In this document: positions 5,656-13,400 of the stretch, one piece after another | Numbering within the stretch: the stretch's first letter is position 1 | How the letters are laid out: each line of letters begins with the position of its first letter | Assembly (NCBI GenBank): GCA_049610565.1 | Contig: JBMYZR010000057.1 | Coordinates: forward strand, 1 to 13,615 | Length of the DNA stretch: 13,615 nt | From: UBA8752 sp049610565 | Lineage (GTDB): Bacteria; Bacteroidota; Bacteroidia; Flavobacteriales_D; Sanyastnellaceae | Direction: 5' to 3' | Translations under genes and position numbers: made by a program | The notes under the pieces: model-generated | Told to the model about the DNA's origin: nothing | Databases searched by the model: none | What the model saw: only the letters and a program-made list of their open reading frames with translations

Positions 5656-7284
5656 TCAGGCCATCGCCTCCGGAAGCGGGAAATCGAACAGCCCCCTGCG
5701 GAGGGCGGGCGGTGACGCCGTGAAGCCCCACTCGAGCAGCGGTCCGACCACATCCGGGCGGGAGAAATCGACGCTGAAGGCCTCGGGATTGCCCCAGTCG
5801 AAAACGTGACGGGGCAGCCAGTCCTCCTCCCGGATGCGGGCAAACATGGCCTCGGCGCCTGCCCCCTCACCGAGCAGGCGGCTCAGGTCGTCAAGCAGCC
5901 GCTGCTTTTCGAGGGTCAGTGGCGCCGAGACGCCGGGGCGCTCCTCCCGGAGGAAGGTGTCGAACTGCTCGACGTCGCGGGAGGCGAAGTAGTGGAAGCA
6001 GGACCGCTGGAGCCACAGGTCGCCGAACAGGACCTGGGCGAGCCAATACTGCGTCCAGGCCTGCCACGTGTCGGCAGAGCCCATGGCCTTGTAGGCGGAG
6101 CTGATCATGCGGTCGGCACCGATCCACTGCCGCCGATGGAGCCGGTCCATGGCCACGAAAGCCGATGCATTGAAGTCGCCCTCGGCCACATGTCCGTGGA
6201 TGACGCCGAATGCACTGAGCAGATGATGGGCCGCGAAATGGACTGATTCGAAGGTGTGGACCAGCCCGTTGGAATAGAGGGCGTCAATGAAACCGTAGGT
6301 CGACGGAGAGAGCATCCACCGGTCGCCCACGGAGACCGATGCCGAGTACTGGAGCCGACCGGTGCGCGTGAAGGGCCTTACGGACCGGATGCCCTCCATG
6401 TGGCGGGCCAAATCCGGAAACCGGGAGACGATGTCCATGAACTCGGCTTCTGCATCGAGGTCGGACCGCTCGGGGTGGATGCGGGGATCCAGCATGAGGC
6501 CGATGCTGGCCCGGTTGGAGGTAGAGCGCTCGAAATTGTCAAACGGGATGACCCACATCCAGCCGCCTTCGAACATGTGATGGAACGTGCCGTCGTGCAG
6601 CCGCCGCCCCTCGGATGGCGCCTGCAGGATGTCATCCATGGGCCGCAGGCCTTCCACATGGGTGAAGATGGCCCGTGCATGGTGGGCCGCCTCGGGCGCA
6701 TTGTCCCGCAAATTCAATTGCTCGACCAGCTTTGAGTTCCGTCCGGAGGCGTCCACGTAGTAGCTGGCGCGGAATTCTCCCTGCGACGTGGAGATGGATG
6801 CGGCGTCTTCTTCGAAATCAACCGATTCGATGGCGCAGTCCTCGTGCAGCTGGGCGCCGTACTCGGCGGCTGTCCGCACCATGAAGTGGTCCACCTCCTC
6901 CCGGTAGAGGTGACTCTCGCTGTAGAACGGCAGGTGGGGTGGCACCAGCTGCTGGAGGTTGTGGGGCTGCAGCGGAGCGCCTGCAGTATGGTGGGCGAAG
7001 CCGATGGAGTGCTTGAGGCCACAGCTGGGCGTGACGTGGTCCACGATGCGATCGGCATGGCTCAGGTGGCCAATTTCCGGGACGCCGTAGCGCTCCGAGA
7101 GCATGAAGGGCCAGATGGCACTCTGGGGCAGCAACGCCTCGCCGAGGGAGAAGCGGGGGTGGCGGCCGGGTTCGAGAATGAGGACGTTGAGGCCCTGTTT
7201 GGCGAGGATGCAGGCGAGCGTGGATCCATAGAGTCCACTCCCGGCGATGCAGACATCGAAGGAGGCAAGGTGCTGGTCAGGCAT
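5656..7284 (-). CDS. FAD-dependent oxidoreductase, flavin-dependent-halogenase-like
   Basis: A 542-residue cytosolic flavoprotein of the PHBH-fold superfamily that includes tryptophan/phenol halogenases and geranylgeranyl reductases. Seen in sequence: an N-terminal Rossmann strand with GSGLYG (15-20) and an acidic end of strand 2 (LILEP); GEALLP (49-53 region), like the GES/GEA motif of halogenases; a second FAD motif DASGRNS (178-184); WMWVIP at 242-247, which fits the WxWxIP halogenase signature; and the third FAD motif with GDRWMLSPSTYGF and DALYSNG (320-340). Lys91 is a possible counterpart of the halogenase catalytic lysine, from a by-eye alignment only. The C-terminal 170 residues are helical and aromatic-rich. 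Substrate and reaction are unknown; no flavin reductase is nearby. Its place between selU and selD, in the same direction, suggests a selenium- or tRNA-related role, but this is inference. Confidence 0.88.
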   Translation of the reverse strand: MPDQHLASFDVCIAGSGLYGSTLACILAKQGLNVLILEPGRHPRFSLGEALLPQSAIWPFMLSERYGVPEIGHLSHADRIVDHVTPSCGLKHSIGFAHHTAGAPLQPHNLQQLVPPHLPFYSESHLYREEVDHFMVRTAAEYGAQLHEDCAIESVDFEEDAASISTSQGEFRASYYVDASGRNSKLVEQLNLRDNAPEAAHHARAIFTHVEGLRPMDDILQAPSEGRRLHDGTFHHMFEGGWMWVIPFDNFERSTSNRASIGLMLDPRIHPERSDLDAEAEFMDIVSRFPDLARHMEGIRSVRPFTRTGRLQYSASVSVGDRWMLSPSTYGFIDALYSNGLVHTFESVHFAAHHLLSAFGVIHGHVAEGDFNASAFVAMDRLHRRQWIGADRMISSAYKAMGSADTWQAWTQYWLAQVLFGDLWLQRSCFHYFASRDVEQFDTFLREERPGVSAPLTLEKQRLLDDLSRLLGEGAGAEAMFARIREEDWLPRHVFDWGNPEAFSVDFSRPDVVGPLLEWGFTASPPALRRGLFDFPLPEAMA

Positions 7285-7318
7285 GCCGTCAAGATGCGAA
7301 ATCTCATCGCCCGAGACG

Positions 7319-7334
7319 AATGACTTTCGTCACT
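7319..7334 (-). other. Small hairpin with GAAA tetraloop between selU and the flavoenzyme gene
   Basis: On the minus strand AGTGAC-GAAA-GTCATT forms a six-pair stem (one G-U) closed by a GNRA-type loop, in the 70-bp gap between the selU stop and the flavoenzyme ATG. No T-run follows, so it is not a terminator. It may be a processing or stability element, or chance. Confidence 0.25.
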
Positions 7335-7354
7335 CCCCTCTATAAACCACCATA

Positions 7355-8413
7355 TTACAACCCCATCTCATCCGCTGACCGGATGAGACGGCGGGCACAT
7401 TCGTCCAAGGCCACCCCGGCGCAGTCCACCGGATGGCGGCGGTCTCCCGCCCGCTTCTGCAAGCCGTGCTCGTACGTGCGGTCGTAATAAACCAGGGCAA
7501 TGCGCGCCGCCGACGCGAGGTCTCCCCGCCCCAAGGCCTCAAGCGCATCGTTCGTCTCGGCCCCGCCCACTTCTCCGCGGATGGCCTCGAAGCCCTTGCG
7601 CAGGAGGTCCGTGTCAAACTCTCCGTACATGCCCACGAGGTGCGCCACGCGGTCTTCGGTGCTGCGCAGCATTTCCAACGCCGGGCAAGCGATCATCCGC
7701 TGATAGAAGGGCTCTGGCAGGTGGACCTTGCCGATGCGCCGGCTCTCGTTCTCCACCCAGATGCGGCGCTGTGGATCCAAGCCCGACAGGACGTCCGCCA
7801 GGAGGTTCCGGAAATGCTCCGAGGTGGGCTGGGGATGCTGGGTGAGGTTGCCAAAGGCGGATCCATAATGCCGGGCCAACCCTTCCAGGTCCACGACCTG
7901 CTCTCCATCCTGTCGGAGCGCCTCGAGCACGGCCGTCTTGGCCGAGCCCGTGTATCCACCCACGCGGACCAGCGGCCACGCCTTCCCCATGAAGGCGGGC
8001 AACGATTGCTTGTACGCTTTGTATCCGCCCTCGAGCAGGACCACCGGCAGGCCGGCGGTGCGCAGCAGCCATCCGAGCGACCCGCTCCGCATGCCGCCCC
8101 GCCAGCAGTACAGGTGGATCGGCCGCCGGCCTTCGGTTGTCGCAAACAGGGCCTTGGCGTCGCGCACGAGCCCCGCCATCTTGGGGCCGATCAGCTCAAG
8201 CCCCCGCTCGACGGCCGCCTCCCGGCCGACCTGTTTGTACAGCGTCCCCACCTCGGCGCGTTCGGCATCGTCGAAGAGGGGAAAGGACCGGGCGCCGGGA
8301 ATGTGCGCCTCGGCGAACTCCGAAGGGGAGCGGGCATCGAGCAGCAAAGCCCCGTCTTCCCGCGCCCCCATCAGGAACGCCTCTGGCCCCACTTTTCTCT
8401 CCGGAACGGACAT
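7355..8413 (-). CDS. selU: tRNA 2-selenouridine synthase
   Basis: Also called MnmH or YbbB. It converts 2-thiouridine at the tRNA wobble position (Lys, Glu, Gln tRNAs) to 2-selenouridine using selenophosphate, through an S-geranyl intermediate. The product has 352 residues, a usual length. The N-terminal rhodanese domain (about 10-135) ends in LYCWRGGMRS with catalytic Cys103. The C-terminal P-loop domain starts at VGGYTGSAKTAVL, followed by LEGLARHYGSAFG and WVENESRRIG (219-228). The Walker A motif is unusual: position 158 is Ala (codon GCC) where GxxxxGK[ST] calls for Gly. The rest of the protein is intact, so it is probably functional. It leads the minus-strand selenium run and is followed by the flavoenzyme and selD. 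A -7-like TACCTTTG lies just upstream. Confidence 0.95.
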   Translation of the reverse strand: MSVPERKVGPEAFLMGAREDGALLLDARSPSEFAEAHIPGARSFPLFDDAERAEVGTLYKQVGREAAVERGLELIGPKMAGLVRDAKALFATTEGRRPIHLYCWRGGMRSGSLGWLLRTAGLPVVLLEGGYKAYKQSLPAFMGKAWPLVRVGGYTGSAKTAVLEALRQDGEQVVDLEGLARHYGSAFGNLTQHPQPTSEHFRNLLADVLSGLDPQRRIWVENESRRIGKVHLPEPFYQRMIACPALEMLRSTEDRVAHLVGMYGEFDTDLLRKGFEAIRGEVGGAETNDALEALGRGDLASAARIALVYYDRTYEHGLQKRAGDRRHPVDCAGVALDECARRLIRSADEMGL

Positions 8414-8418
8414 CCTGA

Positions 8419-8426
8419 CAAAGGTA
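8419..8426 (-). promoter_or_regulatory. Candidate -7 element for selU
   Basis: Minus strand TACCTTTG is an exact match to TAnnTTTG, ending 5 bases before the selU ATG (8413). It implies a leaderless or nearly leaderless transcript. No TTTG-like -33 partner is visible at 19-23 bp, so support rests on one element. Confidence 0.4.
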
Positions 8427-8509
8427 GACGGCGGAGCCGCGACAGGCTCCTTCCCGTTTTTGGCACGGTGCTTGAAACGGGAGGGGCATCACCCCTTCAA
8501 CGATTTGCC

Positions 8510-9202
8510 ATGACACGATTCACTTCTGCCCTCGCCGCTCTCCTCCTGATGGCCCCGATGCTTCCCCTGCAGGCCCAGAGCGACAACGCCACGTCCCAGA
8601 CCACCGCGTGCTGCGACGATGACCACCACGCGATCTCCGATGAGGAGCGCCGCCGCAATGCCGCCGAAGCCCGGATGCTCGATGCCCAGGCACGGCGGGA
8701 ACGGGCCGAAGCGCGAATGCTGCAAGCCCAGCGCGCCGTCATGCGGGAGGAGCAACGCCGCATCAAGGCGCACAGCCAGGCCATGTTGAGCGAGGCCAAG
8801 CAGCGCGAGTGGGAACACCGCATGGCCGATGTCCGTGTCGACCTGCTCACCGGCAACGCCCAACGCTACCACACCGTCGTCCTGACCTCCGTCACGGGCC
8901 AGAACCCGAAGGAAAGCGTCCGCCACATCGCCGAGGCCCTGGAAGGCAGCGCCACCTTGGAATTCGTCAATCCGCTCAAGATCAAGCGGAAGCACAGGAC
9001 GCACCGGAAATTGCCGTTGGGCATGGAGACCCGCCCGGGCGTGCTCCGGATGCAGCTCCACCGCGAGCCTTTCAATGAGTTCGGCCGCTTCGTTCGCTTG
9101 ACGCTCGTCGACCACACGGGAACGGTCGTCTACGAAGCCCACTACGAGAACATGCACTATGGAGAGATGCTGGCCCCGCTCCAAGGCGTCAGCCTCCTCT
9201 GA
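8510..9202 (+). CDS. Exported coiled-coil protein of unknown function
   Basis: I take the ATG at 8510, which gives 230 residues starting with a clear signal peptide (MTRF, hydrophobic core, cleavage near LQAQS at 20-24). The open frame continues far upstream but overlaps selU on the other strand and does not look like protein. The mature N-terminus has a potential metal-binding cluster ACCDDDHH (33-40). Residues about 43-110 are a highly charged Ala/Arg/Glu/Gln-rich helix, probably a coiled coil, with a 15-residue internal repeat (AEARMLDAQ at 52-60 and AEARMLQAQ at 66-74). The C-terminal half (about 110-230) looks like a small globular beta domain with a very basic loop KIKRKHRTHRK (157-167). 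No family is recognised; it is likely periplasmic. The gene is divergent from selU and ends in its own terminator. Confidence 0.8.
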   Translation: MTRFTSALAALLLMAPMLPLQAQSDNATSQTTACCDDDHHAISDEERRRNAAEARMLDAQARRERAEARMLQAQRAVMREEQRRIKAHSQAMLSEAKQREWEHRMADVRVDLLTGNAQRYHTVVLTSVTGQNPKESVRHIAEALEGSATLEFVNPLKIKRKHRTHRKLPLGMETRPGVLRMQLHREPFNEFGRFVRLTLVDHTGTVVYEAHYENMHYGEMLAPLQGVSLL

Positions 9203-9252
9203 GCGCCAGCATCACCCCCGGACGGACGCCGCCTCCGGCCTCCGTTCACCAG

Positions 9253-9281
9253 CGCCCGCCCCTCCCCGGGGTGGGCGTTTT
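9253..9281 (+). terminator. Intrinsic terminator of the coiled-coil protein gene
   Basis: A 10-bp GC stem (9253-9262 with 9268-9277, one G-U pair, loop TCCCC) is followed by TTTTC. It is oriented for the plus-strand gene ending at 9202 and shows no T-tract for the converging minus-strand gene. Confidence 0.8.
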
Positions 9282-9308
9282 CATTTCCGGCTCTTTGCCC
9301 GCACTTCC

Positions 9309-10157
9309 TCAGCCGCACGGCACACCGAACACCCCGAGGATCAGCAGGATGTCGGCCACCGTGACGAATCCGTCGCCATTGACATCACCCGGGCAGACCG
9401 GACAGGGATCCTGGAAGCAGGTGCCGTCGTCCACCGTGGCGTTCTCGTCGTAGTTGACGGCATCCACGTAGGTGCACCCCGCCGCCCAGGTGTCGGGCCA
9501 GTAGCAGTCCTCCGGAGGGAAGGTGCAGGAGCCGTCATCAAAGGCCGCGCCGCCATCGTAGTTGCATGCGAGTGGATAGGTGCAGCCTCCGTATTCGATG
9601 ACCACACACGGCCCGTCGGTCCAGCTGGTGACGCCGCCGATGTAGGTGGCGTGGCACGGGTTGGAATAGGTGACCCAATCACAGCCGCAGACCGGCGCGT
9701 ATTCTTCCGTACAATCGATCATCTGGCCCAGCTCGATCAAGGCGGGCTGGATGCACGGCGTGCTGCAGGCAAAAGCGCAGTCCTCGACGGAGGTATAGAG
9801 GTGGTCAGACCAATCCTGACCGCCATAGAACGGACTGCATCCGCTGATGCTCGTGCAGAGTTCATCCACCCGGCCCCAACCGAGGACGGCGTCGCAATCG
9901 CCGAGCTGGTCGCTGGGCAGGCTGGCGCACGGATCGGGATCGACCACATCGGGACAAGGGCCGTCGATGTAGGCCGTCACACCACCGGTGAAGGTGGCCT
10001 CACAGGAATTCGAATAGGTGACCCCGTCACAACCGCAGACGGGATCGAAGACCCCCGGGCAGAAGGCGGACGGGTCAATCAGCGTGGGGTCCACACAGGT
10101 TTGGGAGGCAGCCGATGCGGCCACCACGAGCAGAAAGGAAAGGAAAGCGGAGCGCAT
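9309..10157 (-). CDS. Secreted double-Kazal protein with dockerin-like C-terminus
   Basis: A 282-residue, cysteine-rich exported protein; signal peptide 1-19 (ends ASAASQ). Two Kazal-type domains are evident: residues 33-68 and 149-184, each with PVCGCD, VTYSN and a GGVT..DGPC ending. The parallel starts earlier (CVDPTLID at 21 and CIQPALIE at 135), so a unit of about 48-50 residues is duplicated. Between them (about 87-131) is another disulphide-rich segment ending VEDCAFAC, weakly reminiscent of Kunitz-type C-termini. Then come two copies of the GCTY...NYD..A..DDG[ST]C repeat common in secreted Bacteroidota proteins (191-211, 228-247), and a single calcium-loop, dockerin-like segment CPGDVNGDGFVTVADILL (255-272). 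Kazal domains classically inhibit serine proteases, so defence against grazers' or competitors' proteases is plausible. There is no T9SS tail of the usual type. Confidence 0.88.
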   Translation of the reverse strand: MRSAFLSFLLVVAASAASQTCVDPTLIDPSAFCPGVFDPVCGCDGVTYSNSCEATFTGGVTAYIDGPCPDVVDPDPCASLPSDQLGDCDAVLGWGRVDELCTSISGCSPFYGGQDWSDHLYTSVEDCAFACSTPCIQPALIELGQMIDCTEEYAPVCGCDWVTYSNPCHATYIGGVTSWTDGPCVVIEYGGCTYPLACNYDGGAAFDDGSCTFPPEDCYWPDTWAAGCTYVDAVNYDENATVDDGTCFQDPCPVCPGDVNGDGFVTVADILLILGVFGVPCG

Positions 10158-10167
10158 GCATCAATTT

Positions 10168-10182
10168 ACTCCTTTTCGGAGT
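10168..10182 (-). promoter_or_regulatory. Hairpin holding a Shine-Dalgarno-like GGAG upstream of the Kazal gene
   Basis: On the minus strand ACTCC-GAAAA-GGAGT forms a 5-bp stem whose 3' arm, AAAGGAGT, resembles a Shine-Dalgarno site, about 11 bases before the ATG at 10157. The overlapping TAAATTGA could instead be part of a -7 element. An out-of-frame ATG lies one base before the chosen start. Confidence 0.3.
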
Positions 10183-10231
10183 GTTGCGCATGGCGACCAC
10201 TGAGTCGGTGAGGGACTGAACCCTCAATGGA

Positions 10232-10333
10232 TCACGACGTGGCCATCCCGGACTGGAGCAGACTCACCCACAGGACGCGGACGACGGAGAGCACACCAAA
10301 AGCGAGATAGGCATCGAGGACAAAGGACATCAT
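10232..10333 (-). CDS. Possible 33-residue single-span membrane peptide
   Basis: In the 250-bp gap between the two secreted-protein genes, the minus strand encodes 33 residues from ATG-ATG at 10333 to a TGA at 10234-10232. It begins MMSFVLDAYLAFGVLSVV and continues RVLWVSLLQSGMATS. The central 22 residues are hydrophobic, with an Asp and an Arg, fitting one transmembrane helix. It lies 74 bp downstream of the CotH gene stop, in the same direction, and is preceded by an A-rich stretch (GTGTAAAAAACG). There is no Shine-Dalgarno site and no recognised family, so it may be a chance open frame. The rest of the gap, 10158-10231 and 10334-10407, shows no other gene, tRNA or convincing terminator. 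Confidence 0.25.
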   Translation of the reverse strand: MMSFVLDAYLAFGVLSVVRVLWVSLLQSGMATS

Positions 10334-10407
10334 GGCTTGCGTTTTTTACACATTACGAACGCGCTGCCGGAAAGGTTTCGTGCCGTCTTCGCCCGACGCC
10401 CACAAAC

Positions 10408-13400
10408 TCACTCCACAATAAGCCGCTCGGTCTGGATGCCCCCTGGTCCGAGCAAGCGGACGATGTACATCCCGGCCGGCCAATCGGACACGTCGAGCTG
10501 CACCCCTCCACCGGGGAGGGCTTGCTCGAGCCGCAACCGACCCTGCGCATCGAGGACTTCCAACCGGTCTCCCCCACCCTGCACCGACACGACATTGCGG
10601 GCCGGGTTGGGCTGCAGCATCGCGGCGGCCTGCGCATCGGCGAAGGACGGCGCGACGCTTGTCAAGGTGCCACTTCCCCACGCCTCGGACAGGACCGTGC
10701 ATTCTCCGTTCGAGGCCGTGGCCACCAGGCCGTCCACTGGCGTGCCGGACCAGACTGCGCCTTCCTGCACCATCTGGCCGTCCAGCCACCACTGGAGGGT
10801 CAAGGGTTGGGCACTGCCCTCCACCATGGCCTCCAGGCCGTTCCCAACCTCGACGATGGACACGGTCACCCCGGACAGACACGGCCCGAACAGGGCCTTG
10901 AAGGTGTCCGTGCCATACAGTTCCACCTCGGCGAACGGTGCCGTGGGATCCAACAGGCCGAGCAATGTGTGTCCATTCTCCTCCCACCCGAGGAAGGCGA
11001 ACCCGTCGACCGGAATGGCGGCCAACTGGATGGGGCACTCTCCAAAGTAGGCGCCCTCCCAGCCCTGGCCGAGTCCGGACATGCCATTGACGCGCACCTC
11101 ACCCCCGATGGGGTTGGCCCATTCGATGGTCATCGTGTGGGGCTGGCTGAACCCGAAGTGATCGCGGAGCTGCTCGCGACCGGCAAAGACCCGGTCGACG
11201 TTGTGGTCCATGATGAGCTGCAGCCGGAACTGCCAGTAATCAATGCTGGCCGGCGCGTCCCACAGGTCAATGTGCCGTTCCATCACCGGGCCGATCCACG
11301 CGGCCGCCTGATCGAGGCGGGCATTGAACCGGTTGGGCTCGAAACTCGTGGCGAGCAGGTCGCAATACCGGGTGGCAAACCCACAGCCGAGATCCCCATT
11401 CTCGAGCACCTTGCCGAACAGGTTGCTGTAGGTGGTCGGGTACGGCGGGCTGACGGACAGCTGGAGGAAATTCTCCCAGACGCTGGTGCCCCACGCCCCG
11501 AAACAGGCGTCGGTGTCATAGAGGATCGCGCGCCATTTGCCGTCGCCCTCAAGGCTGCGGAAATACTTGAAGTTCTTCGGGCCCCAGGGCGCCGTCATCC
11601 AGTCGACGTTCTGGCCGTGGATCTCAAAGATGTGGTAGTCGAAATAGGACAGCACATCGAAGTTGTCCTCGAAGCCTTGCTTGAAAGCGTCCGAGCCGGA
11701 CGGCATCGCCAGCAGGGGATTGACCGTCGCCTCCCACGCGGAGGGGGAACCATTCTGCGACACCCACTGGTTGAAGAGGTCGACGCTGTTGTCGTTCCAA
11801 CCGAAGTTGTCCTCGACGAAGTTCTCGTCGCTCTTCTCGCGGGCCCCATAGAGGCCCCAATAGTCTCCGTTGAGGTAGACCTCCACCGGACGCCAGGCTG
11901 AGGCCACGCAATGCGTCTCGAGGGCGAGCTCGCCGTAGAAGGCGTCCTGGATCTTGTTCTCCCAGCTCGCTTGCCCTCCGTTGCGGAGGTTGAGGTTGCC
12001 GAACTCCGTGATGTTGGGCTTGGACGGGAACACGGCGTGCTCGAGGGGCCCCGTCCATTGGGGCTTGAAGTCAAGGCGGAAGGAACGCTGGGGCTCCGCC
12101 CGGGACCACCCGCCGTGGATCTCGAGATCGAACCGGGCCTGCGTGATGGAATTCCCGTCTTCCCCAAACCACTCGAGCCGGCTCTCCTTGGACCAGGGCT
12201 GCCAGAAGTTGGCCCCCATGAAGGGATAGTCGTCTCCCGCATTGGGGCCCAACACGTAGATGCCGGTCTCCCAATCCCACAGGTGGTCGGGGTGGGTGAT
12301 GATGCTGACCCGTTCCAAGGGGCTCGGCGGCTCGGCGATGAAATAGGTGCGATCGACCGTCGCGCTCGGCACCCAGCCGTCGGCGAAGGCGCGGATGGAC
12401 AGGATGAGCGTCTCCCCCGGATTCCACTGACCGGTGAAGACGGCGGAGCCGGTGGTGGGCTCGCTGCCGTCCGTCGTGTAGCGGAGGGTCATGGTGGGCA
12501 ACGGCTGGCCCGGAGGTCCGGAAGGTGTCCCCGCGGTGGCGGTCACTGCCGGCGGGCCCGGGAAATGGCCGGACCCCGGCACCACGGCGGGGGCAGGCAG
12601 AATGCCGGCCAGACAATCCGGGCCGTTGTCCGAACCCGGGGTGGGCGTGGTGTACCAGCACCAGTCGTCGGCCCCGTTGCCACTTCGGCCATAGGTCAAA
12701 CCCGTGCGGCACTCGGCGGGCAGGGTGGCGAGGTCGAGCAGGGTGCCGGCCGCATCGCTGAGGATGACCGGCTCTCCGGGCTTCAGACGGAAGTTGGTGT
12801 GCAGGCCGGGGTCTTCGGTCTCCATCCAACTCGGGATGGCGTTGAAGGGGGCGGGATTGGGCGTGTGATGGCCGAGCGCGAGGAAGGGCCGGATGGTCAG
12901 GTCGGAGGAGGTGGCGGATTCGTTGTGGACCTGGACGGCCAACACATTGTCGCCCTCCACGAGCCACTCCCGGGGATCGAAGATGACGTGCTCGGGCACA
13001 CCGCCCTGGTACAATTCAGCCTCGTGAAGCCCATTGGTCCAGGCGTCGAACGCGATGGAATGACCGGACACCGTCTCGGAGCCGGGCGAAGTCTCGGAGC
13101 CCGACATGGTCTGGGAGCGGAACACCTCGTGGCCGTTGATGAACGCCACGCAGCCGTCATCGTAGTCGAAGGCGAGCAGGCCGTGCATGATGGAGGGCAA
13201 ATCCTCTACCGTGAACGTGCGGCGGAGGAAGACCACGTTGGCGCCCCCCACATCGGTGATGTCGTCGCCATCGCCGTAGCCGAAGCCGCCGGGCGCCACG
13301 TCCCATCCGGCATCGTTGAATTCGGGCCTGCGCCAGTCGCTGGTGAGCGGGGCCTGCGGGATGTGATAGCGCCAGAGGTCGATGTCGCGGACGGTGCCCT

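Noticed and set aside
5633..5731. 33-codon N-terminal extension of SelD
   Set aside because: It overlaps the flavoenzyme 3' end, is not SelD-like, and the ATG at 5632 puts Cys17, Asp51, Asp68 and Asp91 in register with E. coli SelD.
4793..5809. 338-codon plus-strand frame opposite selD
   Set aside because: Antisense shadow of selD, with no domain and no plausible start context.
7433..8509. Upstream extension of the coiled-coil gene frame (about 359 extra codons)
   Set aside because: It lies antisense to selU, lacks protein-like features, and a signal peptide begins exactly at the ATG at 8510.
10158..10407. tRNA or other structured RNA in the largest gap
   Set aside because: I found no T-loop GGTTCRA pattern, cloverleaf arms or rRNA-like blocks.
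10340..10407. Intrinsic terminator after the CotH gene
   Set aside because: The best stem on the minus strand (near 10383-10400) has about four clean pairs and no T-tract after it.
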